DNA from: Alphaproteobacteria bacterium
GTDB taxonomy: Bacteria > Pseudomonadota > Alphaproteobacteria > Micropepsales > Micropepsaceae
Length of the DNA: 64,000 bases
Direction of reading: 5' to 3'
Assembly (NCBI GenBank): GCA_025350465.1
Contig: JANXXU010000008.1
Coordinates: 62,001 to 126,000 of the forward strand
Under the pieces are notes generated by a model. The model saw nothing but the letters and a program-made list of their open reading frames with translations, made no database searches and was not told where the DNA came from. This document shows, one piece after another, positions 9,577 to 18,519 of the stretch. Made by a program: the position numbers and the translations under genes. The first letter of the stretch is position 1; every line of letters begins with the position of its first letter.

Positions 9577-10824
9577 TCAAGCAGGGATCCTGACGCGCAA
9601 TTCCTCATATCCCTTCACGAAGCTCGAATAGATGCGCTTGGGCTCGCCCATCACTTCGATTGCCGGGAAGCGCTTCATGATCTCTTCCCAGATCACGCGC
9701 AGCTGCAACTCGGCCAAGCGGTTGCCGACGCAGCGATGGATGCCGAAGCCGAAGGAAAGGTGCTGGCGCACGCGCGGTCGCTCGATCCAGAAATCGTTGG
9801 GCCGTTCGATGACTTCTTCGTCGCGGTTGCCCGAGACGTACCACATCACGACCTTTTCGCCCTTTTTGATCGTCTTGCCGTGGAGTTCCACGTCGCGCGT
9901 CGCATTGCGCCGCATGTGGGCGAGCGGTGTCTGCCAGCGGATCGTCTCGCACACCATGTTCGGGATCAGCTCGAGATCCTGGCGCAGGCGTTTGTATTGG
10001 TCTGGGAATTTATTGAGCGCATAGACGCTGCCCGAGATCGAATTGCGCGTCGTGTCGTTGCCGCCGACGATCAGCAGGATCAAGTTGCCGAGATACTCCA
10101 TGCGATCCATGTTGCGCGTCGACTCCCCGTGCGCCAGCATCGAGATCAGATCGCCGCGCGGCGGTGCGTTGACGCGGTCGTTCCACAGATGCGTGAAATA
10201 CTCGACGCATTCGATCAGCTCGGCGCGGCGCGCTTCCTCCGAAACGAAAAGCGGCGAGTTCTTGGCCGCCGTCGCAACGTCCGACCAGCGCGTCAACTTG
10301 CGCCGGTCCTCCCACGGGAAATCGAACAGCGTCGCCAGCGTCATCGTCGTCAGCTCGATCGACACCTTGTCGACCCAATCGAACTCCTCGCCGATCGGCA
10401 GGTCGTCGAGGATCTTGCCCGCCCGCTCGCGGATGATCGGCTCGAGCGCCTCGAGGTTCGGCCCGGCGACGATCGGGCTCACCACCTTGCGCTGCGCGTC
10501 GTGCTTGGGCGGGTCCATCGCGATGAACATCGGCAGCCGGAAATCTTCCTTCGGATCGGCGATCGTGATGTTGGGCTGCGAGGAATAGGCCTCGTGGTTC
10601 GTGTCGACCGCCATGATGTCGTTGTATTTGGTCACCGACCAATAAGGTCCGAACTCGTGCTCCTCGCAATAGTGCACGGGATCTTCGTGGCGCAGCCGCT
10701 CGAAATAGGGCCACATCGTGTCGTTCTGAAAGAGCACCGGGTCCGCGACGTTGATCTTGTCGAGCGGCAAAGAATAGGCGTGCTCGCGCGCGCTCTGGCG
10801 CTCGGCGGTTGCGACATTGCCCAT
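9577..10824 (-). CDS. Cytochrome P450, CYP153-like (terminal alkane/fatty acid hydroxylase)
   Basis: 415-residue soluble P450. It has the I-helix VGGNDTTRNS, the ExxR motif ETIRWQTPLAHMRR and the heme-thiolate loop FGFGIHRCVGNRL (Cys about 365). The words LPMFIAMDPPKHD, LIVGGNDTTRNS and WQTPLAHMRRNA are characteristic of the CYP153 family, which hydroxylates the terminal carbon of alkanes or fatty acids using a separate ferredoxin and reductase. Neither redox partner is in the window. The start is ATG at 10824 (MGNVATAERQ), where homology begins; the longer frame reaches into the divergent promoter region. It is divergent from the alkylsulfatase-like gene, sharing 170 bases. Confidence 0.9.
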   Translation of the reverse strand: MGNVATAERQSAREHAYSLPLDKINVADPVLFQNDTMWPYFERLRHEDPVHYCEEHEFGPYWSVTKYNDIMAVDTNHEAYSSQPNITIADPKEDFRLPMFIAMDPPKHDAQRKVVSPIVAGPNLEALEPIIRERAGKILDDLPIGEEFDWVDKVSIELTTMTLATLFDFPWEDRRKLTRWSDVATAAKNSPLFVSEEARRAELIECVEYFTHLWNDRVNAPPRGDLISMLAHGESTRNMDRMEYLGNLILLIVGGNDTTRNSISGSVYALNKFPDQYKRLRQDLELIPNMVCETIRWQTPLAHMRRNATRDVELHGKTIKKGEKVVMWYVSGNRDEEVIERPNDFWIERPRVRQHLSFGFGIHRCVGNRLAELQLRVIWEEIMKRFPAIEVMGEPKRIYSSFVKGYEELRVRIPA

Positions 10825-10994
10825 GGAATCCTCCAGGCGGTGGATGACGAAATAGCGGATTAGCGCCAGCAGATCACGCTCGCCGCGCCGCGGCAAGCGA
10901 CAGGCTGGCGCGCTGGCGTCAGCTTGGCGCACCATCTAACATTTGAGCGCCATTGGCGGCCAACGCCGGGGAAGAAAAAACGAAGGGGAAACAA

Positions 10995-13016
10995 ATGGGA
11001 TCGTTCTTGCGCGGGCTGGGTATCGGCGTTGTTGCCACGGCACTCATTCTTGGCGGGCTCGGTTACGCGCTGCGCGGCGTGCTGCCGCTGCTGCTCGGCG
11101 CGCCGACGCCCGACATTCCCCATGACGTGGTCGCCGCCGCCGCGACCTCGACCAAAGACATGCGCCAAGCGATCCTCAAGGAACTGCCCTTCGCCAACAA
11201 CCAGGATTTCGATTTCGCCTCGCGCGGCTTCATCGCCACGCGCCAGGATCCCATCATCAAAGGCGCCAGCGGCAACGTCGTCTACGATCTCTCGGCTTAC
11301 GATTTCTTGAAAGGCGAGGCGCCCGAAAGCGTGAACCCGAGCCTCTGGCGCCAAGCGCGCCTCGTCACGCGCAGCGGCCTCTATAAGGTCACCGATCGCA
11401 TCTATCAGGTGCGCGGCTTCGACGTCTCGAACGTGACTTTCATCGTGACCGACCACGGTTACATTGCGGTCGATCCGCTCGTCAGCATGGAGACCGCGAA
11501 GGCGGCTTACGACCTCCTCAAGGAGCATGTCGGCGACAAGCCGATCGTCGCCGTCGTTTATTCGCACAGCCACATCGATCATTTCGGCGGCGTCGCCGGC
11601 ATCGTCAGCGCCGCCGATGCGACAGCGGGCAAAGTGAAGATCATCGCGCCGTCGGGCTTCTTGGAGCACGCAGTCGCCGAGAACATCATCGCCGGCACCG
11701 CCATGAGCCGCCGCGCGCGCTATCAATTCGGCGTCACCTTGGAGCGCGGGCCCGAAGGCGAGGTCACATCCGGTCTGGGTCCGGCGATCTCGCGCGGCAC
11801 GATCTCGCTCATTCCGCCGACCGATCTCATCGTCAAGACCGGCCAGGAGATGACGATCGACGGCGTGACGCTGTCGTTCCAATTGACGCCGGGCACCGAA
11901 GCGCCGTCGGAGATGAATTTCTATCTACCGCAGTTTCGCACCGTCTTCATGGCCGAAAATGCCAACGCCACGATGCACAACATTTTGACGCCGCGCGGCG
12001 CCCTTGTGCGCGATGCCAAGGCATGGGCCGATTATCTAACGCAATCGATCCGCCTCTTCGGGCCGAAAAGCGATGTGATGTTCACGGCGCACGGCATCCC
12101 GCGCTTCGGCACGGCGGCCATCACCGACTTCCTCACCAAGCACCGCGACGCCTATAAATATCTGCACGATCAATCGGTGCGCCTGATGAACGGCGGTCTG
12201 ACCGGAGCGGAGATCGCCGAGGTCATCCGCCTGCCGGATGTGCTGGCGCACGAATGGTACAATCGCGGCTACTACGGCACGATGAGTCACAACTCCAAAG
12301 CCGTCTATCAACGCTATATGGGTTGGTACGACGGCAATCCCGCGTCGCTCAATCCGCTTCCGCCTGTGGCCGCCGCGAAAAAATATGTCGAGGCGATAGG
12401 CGGCGCCGCCGCGGTCATCGCTAAGGCGCAAGAGGCGGCCAAGGCCGGCGAGTACCGCTGGGCCGCGATGTTGCTGAACCATGTTGTCTTCGCCGATGCG
12501 CAAAACACCAAGGCGCGCGAAGCGCTCGCCGACGTCTACACCCAGCTCGGCTATCAGGCCGAGGCCGGCACCTGGCGCAACATCTATCTGACCGGCGCGC
12601 AGGAACTGCGCCATGGCGTGGCAAAGCTGCCGCCGACCAGCATCAGCCTCGATCTCATTCGCGCGACGCCGACCTCGATGCTGCTCGACTACGCCGCCGT
12701 GCGCCTCAACCCCGATCGCGCCAAGGGCAAGCACATCGTCCTCAACATCGTGCTGACTGACGTGAACGAGAAGCACCTGGTCACGATCGAAAACGAAGTG
12801 CTGATCCACGAACAGGACATGACCGACGACAAGGCCGACGCGACGGTCACCATGGCGCGCGCCGACATGCTGCAGACGCTGCTCGCCGGCGTGCCGGTCG
12901 CCCTGAAAACCACGACCGGCGCCATCAAGGTGGAGGGGAAGGGCGGCGCCTATGCCGACCTCGTCGGCCTCATCGACCCCGTCGACGCCAACTTCCCAAT
13001 TGTCACGCCGGAGTAG
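10995..13016 (+). CDS. Alkyl sulfatase-like metallo-beta-lactamase-fold hydrolase
   Basis: A 673-residue protein of the SdsA1/alkylsulfatase class. An N-terminal hydrophobic stretch near residues 5-35 is a signal or anchor sequence. The MBL core has YSHSHIDHFGG (about residues 188-198), which supplies the two-zinc ligands. A middle dimerisation region and a C-terminal SCP2-like lipid-binding domain (NIVLTDV, then VTMARADMLQTLLAG) complete the architecture. Such enzymes release sulfate from primary or secondary alkyl sulfates. The ATG at 10995 is preferred over one 14 codons upstream because AAGGGGAA lies just before it. The gene diverges from the CYP153-like P450, suggesting joint use of alkyl-chain substrates, which is inference. 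Confidence 0.88.
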   Translation: MGSFLRGLGIGVVATALILGGLGYALRGVLPLLLGAPTPDIPHDVVAAAATSTKDMRQAILKELPFANNQDFDFASRGFIATRQDPIIKGASGNVVYDLSAYDFLKGEAPESVNPSLWRQARLVTRSGLYKVTDRIYQVRGFDVSNVTFIVTDHGYIAVDPLVSMETAKAAYDLLKEHVGDKPIVAVVYSHSHIDHFGGVAGIVSAADATAGKVKIIAPSGFLEHAVAENIIAGTAMSRRARYQFGVTLERGPEGEVTSGLGPAISRGTISLIPPTDLIVKTGQEMTIDGVTLSFQLTPGTEAPSEMNFYLPQFRTVFMAENANATMHNILTPRGALVRDAKAWADYLTQSIRLFGPKSDVMFTAHGIPRFGTAAITDFLTKHRDAYKYLHDQSVRLMNGGLTGAEIAEVIRLPDVLAHEWYNRGYYGTMSHNSKAVYQRYMGWYDGNPASLNPLPPVAAAKKYVEAIGGAAAVIAKAQEAAKAGEYRWAAMLLNHVVFADAQNTKAREALADVYTQLGYQAEAGTWRNIYLTGAQELRHGVAKLPPTSISLDLIRATPTSMLLDYAAVRLNPDRAKGKHIVLNIVLTDVNEKHLVTIENEVLIHEQDMTDDKADATVTMARADMLQTLLAGVPVALKTTTGAIKVEGKGGAYADLVGLIDPVDANFPIVTPE

Positions 13017-13319
13017 ATGACCAGGCGAGCGCTGATCGCCGTCGCAAGCGAGATCAAGACCGAGCAGGGAAGGCTCGTCGCCAACGCGACGGCTCAACAA
13101 ATGGTTCTGCTGGGCTCGGCGTCCGTTGCGCCGAGATCCACGCACTCGTGAACCGCAGCAACATTGCGAAACGAATGTCAGTCCGGCGATTGCGCCGATG
13201 TCCGCCATTCTCCGTCGACGGATGAACGGCGAATGAATCGCGCGTTCACCGGCCATCCGAAGCCCGCACCACATCTCTGACGGACGGTTGAGGGCAACCA
13301 ACCAACACTGGAGATGAAC

Positions 13320-13832
13320 ATGCGTAACCTGATGACCACCGCCGCAATGATCTTGACCTTGGGTGTGGCGACGCCCGCTTTGGCCGACGGTTCACACAAC
13401 CACGGTTTCGGCAACGGTCAATCCTATGGACAGCCGCTTGACGGCGCCGACGGTTCACAGAGCCACGGTTTCGACAACGGTCAATCCCACGGCCAGGCCT
13501 ATGACGGCCAGAACCGCAATGACCGCGGCAATGGACCGGTGATCGGCAACAACGAAAACAGCAATTTCGGGGCGAACGCACCGCGTCGTGACCTCGGCGA
13601 TGGGGAACGCATGTGGGGTCCGTGGCAAGGAGAGCGCTTGGGCGCCCATGACACGCTGCCCCGTTGGCAACTCGTCCGGCGCTTGGAAGCGCAGGGATAC
13701 CACAACGTCAGCAATCTGACTCCGGGCCGCTTCGGAAGCGGCTGGCGCGCCTTCGCCTTCTATCGCCATAGCCCCGTTGTCGTACGCTTGGATCCCTTCA
13801 CCGGCCGCGTCCTTGCTGCGCACTACGCCTGA
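13320..13832 (+). CDS. Small exported protein with internal Gly-His-Asn repeat
   Basis: Begins MRNLMTTAAMILTLGVATPALADG, a signal peptide with likely cleavage after ALA. Two near-identical 23-residue-spaced repeats follow: GSHNHGFGNGQSYGQ and GSQSHGFDNGQSHGQ. The C-terminal half reads RWQLVRRLEAQGYHNV, then WRAFAFYRHSPVVVRLDPFTGRVL, similar to PepSY-like periplasmic domains. The start is decided by GGAG at 13310-13313: it directly abuts the upstream ATG (13314) but is 6 bases from the ATG at 13320. About 300 bases upstream contain no gene. A strong hairpin terminator follows. Function unknown. Confidence 0.7.
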   Translation: MRNLMTTAAMILTLGVATPALADGSHNHGFGNGQSYGQPLDGADGSQSHGFDNGQSHGQAYDGQNRNDRGNGPVIGNNENSNFGANAPRRDLGDGERMWGPWQGERLGAHDTLPRWQLVRRLEAQGYHNVSNLTPGRFGSGWRAFAFYRHSPVVVRLDPFTGRVLAAHYA

Positions 13833-13853
13833 AGACTGCACGATGAATACGAG

Positions 13854-13884
13854 ACGGGCCGCACGATGCGGCCCGTTGTTTATT
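13854..13884 (+). terminator. Rho-independent terminator after the repeat-containing exported protein
   Basis: A perfect 10-bp stem ACGGGCCGCA / TGCGGCCCGT with a 3-base loop (13854-13876) is followed by TGTTTATTT. It sits 21 bases after the stop at 13832 and reads naturally as an intrinsic terminator. Confidence 0.85.
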
Positions 13885-13955
13885 TGCACCCTCAGGGCCT
13901 CCGTTTGCGGCGGGCGCGAGGGCTGGTCTAGGCTCGCGCCAACGGGAGAACGCAC

Positions 13956-14810
13956 ATGACAAGCTGGCGCATCGGCGATGTGACTGTGACCAAAATCGTG
14001 GAGCTCGAAGCCACCGGTGGTACGCGCTTCATTCTGCCCTACGCCACACGCGACGCCGCATTGCAAATCCCGTGGCTGGCGCCGCATTTCATGGACGAAG
14101 ACGGCCGGCTCAAGATGAGCATCCATGCGCTTGTGATCGAGGCGCCGGGCCGTCGCATGATCGTCGACACCTGCCTCGGCAACGACAAGCAGGGCCGCGC
14201 CGTACCGGGTTGGAACAATCTCCAAGGCCCGTTCTTGCGCGACCTCGCCGCAGCGGGTTTCGCGCGCGAGTCGATCGACACGGTCATGTGCACGCATCTT
14301 CACGTCGATCACGTCGGCTGGAACACGATGCGCGTCGGCGACAAGTGGGTACCCACGTTCCCCAACGCGCGCTATTTGATGGGCCGCGCCGAGTTCGACT
14401 ATTGGCGCGATCAGCGCGAGAACGACGAATTGGTCGAAGTGTTCTCGGATTCCGTGCGCCCCGTCTTCGACGCCGGCCTCGTCGACTTGGTTGAGACCGA
14501 TCACCGCATCTCGCCCGAAGTGAGTTTCGTGCCCACGCTCGGCCACACGCCAGGTCACGTGAGCGTCAAGATCTCATCGAAGGGCGAGGAGGCGCTGATC
14601 ACCGGTGATTTCATCCATCATCCCTGCCAGATGGCCCATCCCGAATGGGCGGCAAGCGTCGACTACGATCAAAGCGCGTCGACGAAGACGCGGCACGAGA
14701 TGTTTGCCAAGCTCGCGGGTCAACCGACGCTCGTCATCGGCACGCACTTCGCGGGGCCGACCGCCGGGCGTGTTGTGCGCGACGGCGATGCTTACTGCCT
14801 CGTGGTATAG
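13956..14810 (+). CDS. MBL-fold metallohydrolase (lactonase/organophosphate-hydrolase-like)
   Basis: 284-residue metallo-beta-lactamase-fold enzyme with the canonical di-zinc motif THLHVDHVGWN (His 114, His 116, Asp 118, His 119). A second His follows in FVPTLGHTPGHVSV, then the Asp in LITGDFIHHP, and a late THFAGPTAGR. This arrangement matches the group containing AHL lactonases and methyl parathion hydrolase relatives, most members of which are uncharacterised. No signal peptide is visible, so it should be cytoplasmic. It has its own start 80 bases after the terminator of the upstream gene. Quorum-quenching activity is possible but not implied by any neighbour. Confidence 0.85.
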   Translation: MTSWRIGDVTVTKIVELEATGGTRFILPYATRDAALQIPWLAPHFMDEDGRLKMSIHALVIEAPGRRMIVDTCLGNDKQGRAVPGWNNLQGPFLRDLAAAGFARESIDTVMCTHLHVDHVGWNTMRVGDKWVPTFPNARYLMGRAEFDYWRDQRENDELVEVFSDSVRPVFDAGLVDLVETDHRISPEVSFVPTLGHTPGHVSVKISSKGEEALITGDFIHHPCQMAHPEWAASVDYDQSASTKTRHEMFAKLAGQPTLVIGTHFAGPTAGRVVRDGDAYCLVV

Positions 14811-14813
14811 GGC

Positions 14814-15431
14814 CTAAGCCGCGGCGCTCGGACGCGCCGACACGCGCGCGTGCCATGCCCGTAGCGCGCCACATTCCGGTGGTATGTCCAAACCGATGAA
14901 ATGAGAAAAATCCAAGCCACAGAGCAGCACGATGTCGGCCATGGAAAAGGATGAGCCGGCGAGGAATGCGCGCCCGTCGCTAAGCTCGCCGTCGAGCCAT
15001 CGCATGTTGTTCGCCACGATCTTCTTGTTGTGTTCGCCGTAATCCTTGAATTGGTTCGGATTGACCACCGCCGTGCGCGGGTCGGCGTTGATCCAGACCT
15101 GGCTCATCGGATTCCACAACCGGAATTCGGCGCGCCGGATCCACATTTCGACGAGGGCTTGTTCGATCGCGCTTTCACCGAAGAGCGCGGGCTTTGGCTG
15201 CAGGGCCTCGAAATAGCGGCAGATCGCCAGCGACTCGGCGATGTATGTTCCGTCGTCGAGCTCGAGCACGGGAAGCTGGCCCAGTGAATTTTTCTTCAAG
15301 AACTCGGGTGCCTTGTGTTCGCGTTTCATGATCGAGACGCGAACCTGCGGCACTTCGATGCCTTTCTCGGCGAGAAAGATGCGCACCTTTCGCGGATTAG
15401 GCGCCGGATTGTTTTCGCCGTAAAGTTTCAA
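14814..15431 (-). CDS. Glutathione S-transferase family protein (TTG start)
   Basis: Homology begins at LKLYGENNPAPNPRKVRIFLAEKGI, encoded from a TTG at 15431 with GAGGCGA upstream. Reading to the first upstream ATG would add 54 unconserved residues and overlap the divergent kynureninase gene, so TTG is chosen (about 205 residues). The thioredoxin-like N-domain includes LGQLPVLELDDGTYIAES, whose Pro and Glu-Ser bind the glutathione gamma-glutamyl group. A helical C-domain follows with SFSMADIVLL. It converges on the MBL-fold gene with 3 bases between stops. The substrate is unknown. Confidence 0.85.
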   Translation of the reverse strand: MKLYGENNPAPNPRKVRIFLAEKGIEVPQVRVSIMKREHKAPEFLKKNSLGQLPVLELDDGTYIAESLAICRYFEALQPKPALFGESAIEQALVEMWIRRAEFRLWNPMSQVWINADPRTAVVNPNQFKDYGEHNKKIVANNMRWLDGELSDGRAFLAGSSFSMADIVLLCGLDFSHFIGLDIPPECGALRAWHARVSARPSAAA

Positions 15432-15538
15432 GGATCGGCTCGCCTCTCTCGACGAATTGCTCCGATGACAGTGGCGAGGTTTCACCCCTTTCGCAAGCGC
15501 TTGGAGCAAGCGCCGGGATTCGCGTAAGGTCGCAACGC

Positions 15539-16771
15539 ATGACGCCGACCCGCGACGACTGCCGCAAGCTTGACGCAAATGATCCGATCGCACATCTGCG
15601 CGACCGTTTCGTATTGCCGCAAGGTGTCATCTACCTTGACGGCAACTCGTTGGGCGCGGCATCCAAAGCCGTCATTCAACGCGCGCGTCAAACAGTGGAG
15701 AACGATTGGGCGCAAGGCCTGATACGGTCCTGGAACGACGCCGGCTGGTACGACGCGCCGCGCCGTGTCGGCGCCAAGATCGCGCGGCTGATTGGTGCCG
15801 CCTCCGACGAAGTCGTTGTCACCGATTCCACATCCGTCGATCTCTTCAAGATTCTCGTCGGTGCTCTGAAAATGCGCGCCAACCGCACGACGATCCTCGG
15901 CGAAGCCGACGATTTCCCGACCGACGCCTACATCGCGCAAGGTGTCACCGAATTCACCGGCACCCGGTTCAAGCGTGTCCCGGCGGACGATCTGATTGGC
16001 ACGATCGACGAGGACGTCGCAATCGTCTCTCTGACGCATGTGAACTACAGAACAGGCCTGATCCATGACATGGCCCGCATCGCTGCCGCGGCTCATGCGA
16101 AGGGCGCGTTGATTGTCTGGGATTTGTCGCACAGCACTGGCGCGCTGGAGATAGCCGTGAATCTCGCGCAAGCCGACTTCGCCGTCGGCTGCGGCTACAA
16201 ATATCTGAACGGCGGCCCCGGGGCGCCGGCTTATGTCTTTGTCGCGAAGCACCATCAGGCGGCGATCCAAAACCCCCTGACGGGGTGGTTTGGACACGCT
16301 GCGCCTTTCGATTTTGCGCCTGACTTTGCGCCCGCCGACGGTATCGGCAGAATGCTGACCGGTACGCCGCCGATGCTTTCGTTGGCGGCCTTGGACGCAG
16401 CGCTCGATATTTTTGCCGACGTCGAGATGAAGGCGGTGAGGGCAAAGAGCATCAGCCTGACGGAGCTCTTTGTGGCGCTCGCCGACGAACATCTGACGGC
16501 TCATGGCTTCACCTTGGCGAGCCCTCGTGAGGCCGCACTTCGAGGATCGCAGGTGTCGCTTGCACATTCTCAGGGCTACGCGATCATGCAGGCGCTGATT
16601 GCGCGCGGCGTTATCGGCGATTTCCGCGCGCCCGATATCGTGCGCTTCGGCTTGGTCCCGCTCTACGTCCGCCACGTCGACGTCTTCGACGCCGTGCGGG
16701 CAATCGGCGAAGTCATGGCCGAGCGCGCTTGGGACACGGCGGAATTCCTGGCGCGCAAGCCCGTGACTTGA
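15539..16771 (+). CDS. kynU: Kynureninase
   Basis: PLP enzyme that cleaves L-kynurenine (or 3-hydroxykynurenine) to anthranilate (or 3-hydroxyanthranilate) and alanine in tryptophan breakdown. The 410-residue protein shows the kynureninase signatures YLDGNSLG near residue 28, TDSTSVDLFK, WDLSHSTGA and the Schiff-base lysine in GCGYKYLNGGPGAP (Lys 221). The C-terminal FRAPDIVRFGLVPLY is also typical. Length is normal. No tryptophan dioxygenase or formamidase is in the window, so the rest of the pathway must be elsewhere. The gene is divergent from the GST gene. Confidence 0.95.
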   Translation: MTPTRDDCRKLDANDPIAHLRDRFVLPQGVIYLDGNSLGAASKAVIQRARQTVENDWAQGLIRSWNDAGWYDAPRRVGAKIARLIGAASDEVVVTDSTSVDLFKILVGALKMRANRTTILGEADDFPTDAYIAQGVTEFTGTRFKRVPADDLIGTIDEDVAIVSLTHVNYRTGLIHDMARIAAAAHAKGALIVWDLSHSTGALEIAVNLAQADFAVGCGYKYLNGGPGAPAYVFVAKHHQAAIQNPLTGWFGHAAPFDFAPDFAPADGIGRMLTGTPPMLSLAALDAALDIFADVEMKAVRAKSISLTELFVALADEHLTAHGFTLASPREAALRGSQVSLAHSQGYAIMQALIARGVIGDFRAPDIVRFGLVPLYVRHVDVFDAVRAIGEVMAERAWDTAEFLARKPVT

Positions 16772-16873
16772 CGCTCTTGCACTCAAGTCCCCAAGGCAGG
16801 CGATTTCCGCCCCTTGCCATTGGAACCGATAGGTCGATAATTCGATCCTGCGGGGGCAGGATGGAGATCTTCC

Positions 16874-17233
16874 ATGAAAGTCAGGGATGTGATGCATCCA
16901 GGCGGAGCGTTGGTCGCCCCGGAAACCCCATTGTCGCAGCTTGCCGCCATGATGCGCGACGAAGGCGTCGTCCCGGTCGGCGAATGTGATCGCTTGGTCG
17001 GTATCGTGACGGAGCGTGAGATTGCCGCTTGCGCGACCGGCGATGTCGCCAAGCTCACGGCGCGCGACGTCATGTCGAAACCGATCGTCTATTGCTATCC
17101 GGAAGAAGAGATTGACGACGCGCTGCGCATCATGAACAAACACCATGTACGCCGCCTGCCTGTCGTCAGCCATCAGAAGCGTATGGTCGGCGTTCTTTCG
17201 CTCGTCGACATCGCGGGCAAGACGCGCCACTGA
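16874..17233 (+). CDS. Tandem CBS-domain protein
   Basis: A stand-alone pair of CBS motifs in 119 residues: KVRDVMHPGGALVAPETPL with GIVTEREIA in the first, and ARDVMSKPIVYCYPEEEIDDAL with RRLPVVSHQKRMVGVLSLVDIA in the second. Such pairs bind adenine nucleotides and act as regulatory or redox-sensing modules. There is no effector domain, so its partner is unknown. A hairpin terminator lies between this gene and the convergent His-rich gene. Confidence 0.88.
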   Translation: MKVRDVMHPGGALVAPETPLSQLAAMMRDEGVVPVGECDRLVGIVTEREIAACATGDVAKLTARDVMSKPIVYCYPEEEIDDALRIMNKHHVRRLPVVSHQKRMVGVLSLVDIAGKTRH

Positions 17234-17308
17234 CTATCGGCGATTGTTCGTTCTAGTCGCGATTGCTCACGCTGGATCTCCTTTCGCGCTCGCCGCGATG
17301 ATCACAGC

Positions 17309-17345
17309 AGGGCCGCCGCTGTTCGCGAGCGGCCCTACCGGTTTT
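17309..17345. terminator. Bidirectional hairpin terminator
   Basis: An 8-bp perfect stem AGGGCCGC (17309-17316) / GCGGCCCT (17329-17336), followed by ACCGGTTTT. It lies between the convergent CBS gene and His-Asp-rich gene and can serve both. Confidence 0.7.
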
Positions 17346-17350
17346 AAGAT

Positions 17351-17731
17351 TTAGTGATGGTCGTGATCATGGTCATGATCGTGGTCATGGTCGTGATCGT
17401 GATCGTGGTCATGATCGTGGTCGTGGTCGTGGTCGTGATCGCGGTGGTCCCGATCGTGGTCGTGATCGCGGTGGTCCCGATCATGGTCGTGATCGTGGCG
17501 ATGTTCCTCCCACCAGTCGCGATCATGATGGCGATCGCGCCAGCGATCGTCCCAGTCGAAGCCGCAACGCAGGCGATCGTCCCAATCGCACCAGTGATGA
17601 CGGCAATAATTACAATGCCGGTGGACCCACCAATCATCGTCCCAGCCGCGCGCTTGGGCGGGGGCGATCGATAGCAACAAGCCCAACCCGAACAGCGCTG
17701 CGACGATTCTTGCAAACATGGATGCCTTCAT
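17351..17731 (-). CDS. Exported His-Asp-rich low-complexity protein
   Basis: 126 residues from MKASMFARIVAALFGLGLLLSIAPAQA, a signal peptide. A Trp/Cys/His/Asp-rich segment (WWVHRHCNYCRHHWCDWDD) comes next, then a C-terminal tail that is almost pure alternating His-Asp with scattered Arg. At least 25 His occur in the last half, so the protein probably chelates divalent metals in the periplasm. The start at 17731 is fixed by the signal peptide; the longer frame upstream is not convincing. The coding DNA is a short-period tandem array of ATGGTC/GTGATC-like hexamers. No metal transporter lies nearby. The role in metal buffering is inferred from composition only. Confidence 0.7.
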   Translation of the reverse strand: MKASMFARIVAALFGLGLLLSIAPAQARGWDDDWWVHRHCNYCRHHWCDWDDRLRCGFDWDDRWRDRHHDRDWWEEHRHDHDHDRDHRDHDHDRDHRDHDHDHDHDHDHDHDHDHDHDHDHDHDHH

Positions 17732-18014
17732 GAATCGTTCCTCTGATTGGTATGCGGAAAATTTGGCGACACACATGTGCGCCGCCCGGCTCGCGCGACT
17801 TAAGGGGGTTGCTCGACGAAACGCGCGATCGGCGAGCGGGACGATTGTAGCAACGAAGAGCACCGCCCGCGACGGCCGAGCCGCCACCGCGTGATCACTT
17901 CACAAAGCGTTCGCGCAAGCTTGTTCCGCGGTCGCCGTTCATCCGCCGTTCATCGGCGGCGTGAATAGCCGACCAAGAACGCGGATGGAACCGCAACCGC
18001 GGTGCAAGGACGGC

Positions 18015-18302
18015 CTAGAGCGCTGAAATCGCCGTTTGGCAGGGCGATGGGTCCGGATGCACTTTCTTCAGCGCATCGATGACACGCTGCTTGTCTTCCG
18101 GCTTTAGGTCGAGTTCGCCGGCGAGCGATTTGATGAGGGCGTTCGCTTGATCCTGCGTCATCGTGCTTTGGCCAACGGCGGTATCAATGATCTTGCAGGC
18201 GCCCGCATAAGCGCCGGCTGCGCCGCCGAGGCCGCCGCCGATTACAAAGCCGATCACCGCGCCGACAAGAAATGTGAATAGAAATGCAAAAAAGCGTCCC
18301 AT
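18015..18302 (-). CDS. Small glycine-zipper membrane or exported protein
   Basis: 95 residues. The N-terminus MGRFFAFLFTFLVGAVIGFVIG continues into GGGLGGAAGAYAGAC, a glycine-zipper transmembrane helix or signal segment. The C-terminal 55 residues are hydrophilic and helical, with QSTMTQDQANALIKSLAGEL and DKQRVIDALKKV, and contain two Cys (one right after the membrane segment, one near the end). No known family was recognised. Single gene; 17732-18014 upstream of its neighbour contains nothing recognisable. Confidence 0.55.
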   Translation of the reverse strand: MGRFFAFLFTFLVGAVIGFVIGGGLGGAAGAYAGACKIIDTAVGQSTMTQDQANALIKSLAGELDLKPEDKQRVIDALKKVHPDPSPCQTAISAL

Positions 18303-18519
18303 GAATCCTCCTACGCAGCCTCCGGCTGCAATGTCGTTGAAGCGCGCGGACGCTGCCCTTGGCCGCAGTTGAGGTCAAGCGCAGCGGATTTGTCATCGAA
18401 CAGTCGTACGCCGGCAGGCTTAGGTGAGTTGCAGTGCAACAATCGCCCGTTGGGCGAACACGCACGTCCGAGCGCTAGTCGGTGGGCTGCGGCTCTCGGC
18501 GTTTGGCGCCCTTTTGACG

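Noticed and set aside
9400-10863. Plus-strand open frame of 487 codons opposite the P450
   Set aside because: The P450 motifs are all in the minus strand; this frame gives Arg/His/Asp-rich, domain-free protein typical of an antisense shadow.
15482-17230. Minus-strand open frame of 582 codons opposite kynureninase and the CBS gene
   Set aside because: Two real genes with clear motifs occupy the plus strand; the antisense frame shows no domains.
17351-17520. Short-period repeats considered as a CRISPR-like array
   Set aside because: The repeats are hexamers without unique spacers and code for a His-Asp tail in frame.
17354-17674. Hydrophobic Val/Ile/Met-rich plus-strand frame over the His-rich gene
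   Set aside because: It is the complement of the GAT/CAT repeats and only mimics membrane helices; the minus strand has a real signal peptide and start.
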